This document shows positions 34,701-36,160 of a stretch of DNA of 36,160 nucleotides, in pieces. Each line of letters begins with the position of its first letter. Position 1 is the first letter of the stretch. The DNA is from Bacteroidaceae bacterium. GTDB taxonomy: Bacteria; Bacteroidota; Bacteroidia; Bacteroidales; Bacteroidaceae. The notes under the pieces are model-generated. The model was not told the origin of the DNA, made no database searches, and was given only the letters and a program-made list of their open reading frames with translations. A program made the position numbers and the translations under genes. The DNA is taken from positions 1-36,160 of the forward strand of contig JAFZVW010000052.1 of assembly GCA_017617635.1 (NCBI GenBank). Reading direction: 5' to 3'.

Positions 34701-35986
34701 ACGGCGATGTCTTCGACCATCCCACACCGCGACTGCTCGCACAGTTCGTAGGAGGCGCAGCACCCGCAGATGCTGTCGACACCGAGATAGAGAACTTCGA
34801 CTATACCGGCATCGATGCCATCCTGCAGCACAATAATACCGAAATGTTCCTGCAAGGCGAACGTCAGCAGCTGGGCAACGTACTGCTTACAGGCGCTACC
34901 GGCTACCTGGGCATCCATGTGCTGCGCGAGCTTATCGATTCAGATGCAGCCACAATCACCTGTCTTGTCAGGGGCAAGGACCAGTCAGCTGCCGAGCACC
35001 GACTCAAGAACCTGCTCTTCTACTATTTCGAGCAGTCATTCGGCGAGCTCTTCGGTACCCGCCTCTTCGTCGTCAACGGCGATGTAACCCAGGACTTTAC
35101 AGAAATCGTCCATAGTACATCAATTGATACCGTCTTCAACTGTGCCGCCAATGTCAAGCATTACTCCAAGGGCACTGACATCGAGGACGTCAATATAGGC
35201 GGAGCACGCCGCTGTGTCGAGTTCTGTCTCAATACAGGCGCCAGACTTATACATATCTCCACCACTTCGGTAGCCGAGATATGGATTGACCGCGGTGACG
35301 GCAGTCAGGTTCCCATGCTCGACGAGCGCAAGCTGTGGTTCGGTCAGTTCCTCGACAACCGCTACATCCACTCCAAGTTCCTTGCCGAGCGTCTCATACT
35401 CGATGCCGTTGCCCGTCATGGCCTCAATGCCAAGGTAATGCGCGTAGGCAACCTGGCACCTCGCAGCTACGACGGAGAATTCCAGGCAAACTTCAACAGC
35501 AACAGCTTCATGGGACGCCTCAAGGTCTTCTATACCCTGGGATGCTGCCCATACGACATCTATGACGAACACACCGAGATGTCACCTATCGACGAGACGG
35601 CCAAGGCAGTCGTCCTTCTTGCATCCACACCGCGCGAATGCACCGTATTCCAGCCGTTCAACAACCACACCGAACTGCTGGGAGACGTGCTCCTGCTCAT
35701 GAAGAAAGTCGGCAGGGAAATGCGCTTCGTGGAGAATGACGAGTTCGACCGTACAATAGCCGTTGCCGGACAGGATCCCGAGAAGGCCAAGCTCCTGGCA
35801 GCACTCGTCGCCTATCAGGACGTCGCCCATGGACAGAAGACAGCGATTATCGAACGCGACAACCGCTACACCTGCAATATCCTGCACCGTCTCGGATTCC
35901 ATTGGAAGGATACATCCTGGGACTACGTCGAACAGATGATGACCGCCATCTCGCAGTTAGGCTTCTTCGACGAAAAGAGCCGGTAA
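28793..35986 (+). CDS. Two-module non-ribosomal peptide synthetase, C-A-T-C-A-T-reductase
   Basis: A 2397-residue NRPS. C1 (about 1-430) has an intact HHIIADG at 129-135. A1 (about 440-880) has YTSGTTGTPKG at 547-557, FDAYQHD at 592-598, NAYGPTETT at 677-685 and the terminal Lys868. T1 has Ser926 in an unusual AGLTSI. C2 (about 1000-1430) has HHLVCDG at 1116-1122. A2 (about 1440-1910) has YTSGSTGNPKG at 1575-1585, FDACMMD at 1620-1626 and Lys1896. T2 has Ser1951 in MGGTSL. The reductase (about 2025-2390) has GATGYLG at 2034-2040 and YIHSK with Tyr2191 and Lys2195. No thioesterase or tailoring genes follow. A leading C domain and terminal reductase predict release of an N-acyl dipeptide as aldehyde or alcohol; the product is inference. 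It is coupled to the upstream transporter and its stop lies 38 nt before an insertion sequence. Confidence 0.95.
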   Translation: MRFSLNKSQSGVYYACVTNSDELVNYQNPVLLEIPQGVNSSQLRKAVYDTLCAHPYIASRIVLGEDGVPEAESGVFPAMEDTVPLVSVDSIEDVKSGFAKTMDIYADKLYRCELYQTADGRTWLYLDFHHIIADGFSVVLILKDIERCFNGMEPAVEEMDGIAVAREEEALCADEARMTEAREWYGRTFCDAAETDSLPIPESTLGDVPAEMCLKHYPLSVTKDDVRDIMKRFNIKEGTLMQAAWALLLAAYGAEDKASYCTLYFGRGDRRTRSAVTMMVHTFPVFVQFQGEEAIGELFASLTEQMAVTRQMQYYSYQDAVKDLGLGNQVMFVYHGSVLDTDEELHFGQGTATYYDLRKQIPGWKLVAELFGKGDGYSLKLGYSSTDYSDAFMEELAASYSAIIRSMLTANIIKELEYALPDQVKWLDSLNPDIKPVALPTLVERFRQHVAERPDDIFCVAGDKRLTFAEVDRLTDTIDPSYTVRCGEHVVGFSVPRDEKMVLAPLAIAKAGLTQLPLDSSYPQERLEFMKQDAAAYDGNDALVLLYTSGTTGTPKGVMLSEENFRIFSNFHVKHVGLKPGSRYATYAGYGFDAYQHDLWACVWAGATIYIIQDDIRFNLEALYEYLVKEGITHCFMTTQMATQMALSYPDIAQLQYLGTGGEKLMSLNPPSYRLLNAYGPTETTCYVCSHYVDRNEPNIPIGRPNDTVEMYIVNRFGKQVPWGCCGELIIAGPQVGIGYLNQPEKTATSFVEWHGKRIYRSGDIVRYRENGDIEFVGRKDGQVKIRGFRIELKEVEAVIRQFPGIKDATVQAFDYPTGGKYIAAYIVADEQIDVKAMNSFIMDQKPPYMVPAATMQIDAIPLNQNQKVNRRALPEPVFGAAAESEEESAAPLNILEQQLKDIVAEVLNTDAFGITTDLRYAGLTSILAIKVATQIYKRFGVQLDAQLLTKGANIQTVENEILATMLSGGAASASVTGSAGVTSDASSPVSAPLSYAQTGVYFDCMKNPASTLYNTPVCLTFPIETDAEALRKAAVRAAENHPALFVQFKTDEGGVVQVMGDRETPVEVEDYTMSEEEALAFRHGFVRPFNLGKDRLFRLATIHTEKALYLYCDIHHLVCDGYSYDLFIQEICDLMEGREIEPEMCSYMQFVMDQKAAENGEAFASAAEFFRQRLGDVEEVTELAPDLSNPLPQGENGRVWAPIVWSDAEQLAKKQGVKPSAVLLSAVFYSLSRFSGNDHICITTISNGRNNLKVANTMGMFVNTLALSSRIGSQSVQEFLHESEETFEQTLAHENYPFARVAADYGLKADIMFAYQMGILSDYRVGGKKVTADETMELNVPKFKIAFYITDEPGEPGVAIEYDNGQYSEAMMQSLAQSVGNAVSAFAAAADKPLRSISLLDNAGITLLDSFNRTAVDYDDTQTILSLFSRQVRETPDNLAVVYHDVRLTYREVDEKTDAIAAAVSQIVNRKSSNCTSPVVSILIGRSEWMVLASLGVLKAGCAYQPLDPSYPSERLNFMMQDADAKLLIAEEALLEKVGDYQGPVLLTKDLRNIEMSKCRNVEIKPEDLFILLYTSGSTGNPKGCQLEHRNLVAFCHWYQRYYDLHPGDKVAAYASYGFDACMMDMYPALATGAAVVIVGDDIRLNLPDLNAYFNAEGVTHSFMTTQVGCQFAMNCDNHSLRHLSVGGEKILPLTPPASYKLHNAYGPTECTIFTTIYQQTQYEQNAPIGKPLDNLQLYIVDKDMNRLPLGAAGELLVSGPQVSRGYLNLPEKTAETYVQWNGRRCYRTGDVVRYLADGNIQFVGRRDGQVKIRGFRIELKEVEAVIREYPGISDATVQAFDYPNGGKFIAAYVVSESPIDIQALNAFIRDRKPPYMVPAATMQIPEIPLNQNQKVNRRALPAPQIQLEERDYVAPVGEVETLFCDIFAGILSLDKVGATDNFFEMGGTSLMVTKVVIEADKAGHHVAYGDVFDHPTPRLLAQFVGGAAPADAVDTEIENFDYTGIDAILQHNNTEMFLQGERQQLGNVLLTGATGYLGIHVLRELIDSDAATITCLVRGKDQSAAEHRLKNLLFYYFEQSFGELFGTRLFVVNGDVTQDFTEIVHSTSIDTVFNCAANVKHYSKGTDIEDVNIGGARRCVEFCLNTGARLIHISTTSVAEIWIDRGDGSQVPMLDERKLWFGQFLDNRYIHSKFLAERLILDAVARHGLNAKVMRVGNLAPRSYDGEFQANFNSNSFMGRLKVFYTLGCCPYDIYDEHTEMSPIDETAKAVVLLASTPRECTVFQPFNNHTELLGDVLLLMKKVGREMRFVENDEFDRTIAVAGQDPEKAKLLAALVAYQDVAHGQKTAIIERDNRYTCNILHRLGFHWKDTSWDYVEQMMTAISQLGFFDEKSR
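31121..31415 (+). repeat. Duplicated A-domain C-terminal segment, copy 1
   Basis: Encodes the A8-A10 end of A1 (GRKDGQVKIRGFRIELKEVE to NQNQKVNRRALP). It is nearly the same as copy 2 at 34205-34499, at a constant 3084-nt (1028-residue) offset with no gaps; for example, 18 of the first 20 residues listed are shared with only K/R-type changes. The N-terminal parts of the two A domains differ far more. Confidence 0.8.
33191..33220 (+). repeat. AT-rich short-period repeat inside A2 coding region
   Basis: AAATTGT, AAATCGT, AAATCGT and, after one base, AAATTGT form a 7-8-bp-period array. It is read in frame as QIVNRKSSNC (residues 1467-1476), in the linker between A2 core motifs A1 and A2. It is AT-rich against GC-richer surroundings and looks like an insertion of intergenic-type repeat DNA. 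Confidence 0.75.
33448..33487 (+). repeat. Five tandem 8-bp units (TCGAAATA/G) inside A2 coding region
   Basis: Units at 33448, 33456, 33464, 33472 and 33480 read TCGAAATA, TCGAAATG three times and TCGAAATA. They are translated as part of LRNIEMSKCRNVEIK (residues 1552-1566), just before the ATP-binding motif A3. Adding or losing one 8-bp unit would change the reading frame of the NRPS. Confidence 0.92.
34205..34499 (+). repeat. Duplicated A-domain C-terminal segment, copy 2
   Basis: Partner of copy 1 at 31121-31415, at an exact 3084-nt offset. It encodes the A8-A10 end of A2, from GRRDGQVKIRGFRIELKEVE to NQNQKVNRRALP. The shared PPYMVPAATMQI and NQNQKVNRRALP blocks are identical in protein sequence. 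Confidence 0.8.
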
Positions 35987-36024
35987 CCAAAGTGAGCCCT
36001 GCCCAACCCAAACGCCTGCTGTCT

Positions 36025-36160
36025 TGTACTGAAATAGCTTGACACGTTTTTCGCCATAACAAAAGTAAAAAGTTATGACAAAACGTGAACGATCTCATTA
36101 CAGCGATGACTTTAAGTTGAAAGTATTGAGCGACTACTACAATAGTGGTATGTCAAAAGG
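36025..36160 (+). mobile_element. Start of an IS3-family-like insertion sequence (right window edge)
   Basis: TGTACTGAAATAGCTTGACA at 36025 resembles the TGTACTG-type left ends of IS150-group elements. A transposase OrfA-like frame starts 50 nt later at 36075. The element runs off the window, so its right end and target duplication are not visible. It begins 39 nt after the NRPS stop codon, and the 38 nt between hold no recognisable terminator. Confidence 0.6.
36075..36160 (+). CDS. IS3-type transposase OrfA, N-terminal fragment
   Basis: An open frame from ATG at 36075 to the window end encodes MTKRERSHYSDDFKLKVLSD followed by YYNSGMSKG. The basic start, YSxDFKLKVLxxYYxxGMS pattern and position just inside a TG-type terminal repeat fit the helix-turn-helix OrfA of IS3-family elements. 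It is not the same protein as the fragment at the left edge, so two different elements flank the window. Confidence 0.6.
   Translation, partial: MTKRERSHYSDDFKLKVLSDYYNSGMSK

Noticed and set aside
33848-34918. 356-residue minus-strand open frame inside the NRPS
   Set aside because: It mirrors the conserved A2, T2 and reductase codons; the equivalent shadow appears opposite A1 at 30734-31486, as expected from duplicated coding sequence.

Overview
The window reads as a gut-type member of the Bacteroidales (Bacteroides/Phocaeicola/Prevotella-like). The evidence is the gene content (Na+-translocating methylmalonyl-CoA decarboxylase operon, archaeal/eukaryal-type ProRS, short adenylate kinase, DUF4831-type protein, GH20 hexosaminidase with a Por-secretion-like tail) and repeated promoter boxes of the Bacteroidetes type (TTTG, about 19 nt, TAnnTTTG). 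No rRNA, tRNA or CRISPR was seen. Genes are packed tightly and no stretch over 300 bases lacks a gene.

Layout. (a) 1-136: truncated end of an IS3-family-like insertion sequence, transposase pointing out of the window. (b) 179-2953, minus strand: an overlapping operon of MATE exporter, Sfp-type phosphopantetheinyl transferase and exonuclease III. (c) 3133-12196, plus strand: the four-subunit methylmalonyl-CoA decarboxylase (last step of the succinate route to propionate, pumping Na+), then xseA, xseB, a large secreted GH20 enzyme and a branched-chain aminotransferase, all with short gaps. (d) 12201-14516, minus: hpt-adk-obgE. (e) 14652-16447, plus: DUF4831-like protein and PgeF. (f) 16444-21119, minus: proS, two paralogous MFS transporters and coaX, overlapping end to end. 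(g) 21203-27017, plus: mtgA, an AAA/DUF4143-like ATPase, a small membrane protein and a 1189-residue pyruvate:ferredoxin oxidoreductase closed by a clear terminator. (h) 27155-35986, plus: STAS-domain protein, NSS-family Na+-coupled transporter and a 2397-residue two-module NRPS, in a tight three-gene operon. (i) 36025-36160: the start of a second IS3-family-like element, also pointing outward.

The most interesting system is (h). The NRPS has the order C-A-T-C-A-T-R, with all major catalytic motifs visible. A leading condensation domain plus a terminal NAD(P)H reductase predicts an N-acylated dipeptide aldehyde (or alcohol, or a cyclised derivative). The transporter stop codon overlaps the NRPS start codon. 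A PPTase able to activate its carrier domains lies about 26 kb away in the same window, in an operon with a drug/metabolite exporter.

Inside the second adenylation domain are two AT-rich short-period repeats. One is five 8-bp units; because 8 is not a multiple of 3, slippage there would switch the reading frame, so the synthetase may be phase-variable. Similar short-period repeats occur between genes elsewhere in the window. The operon promoter appears to have its -33 box inside the terminator loop of the preceding gene, and its -7/start region is overlapped by two 9-bp direct repeats one helical turn apart, a candidate operator.
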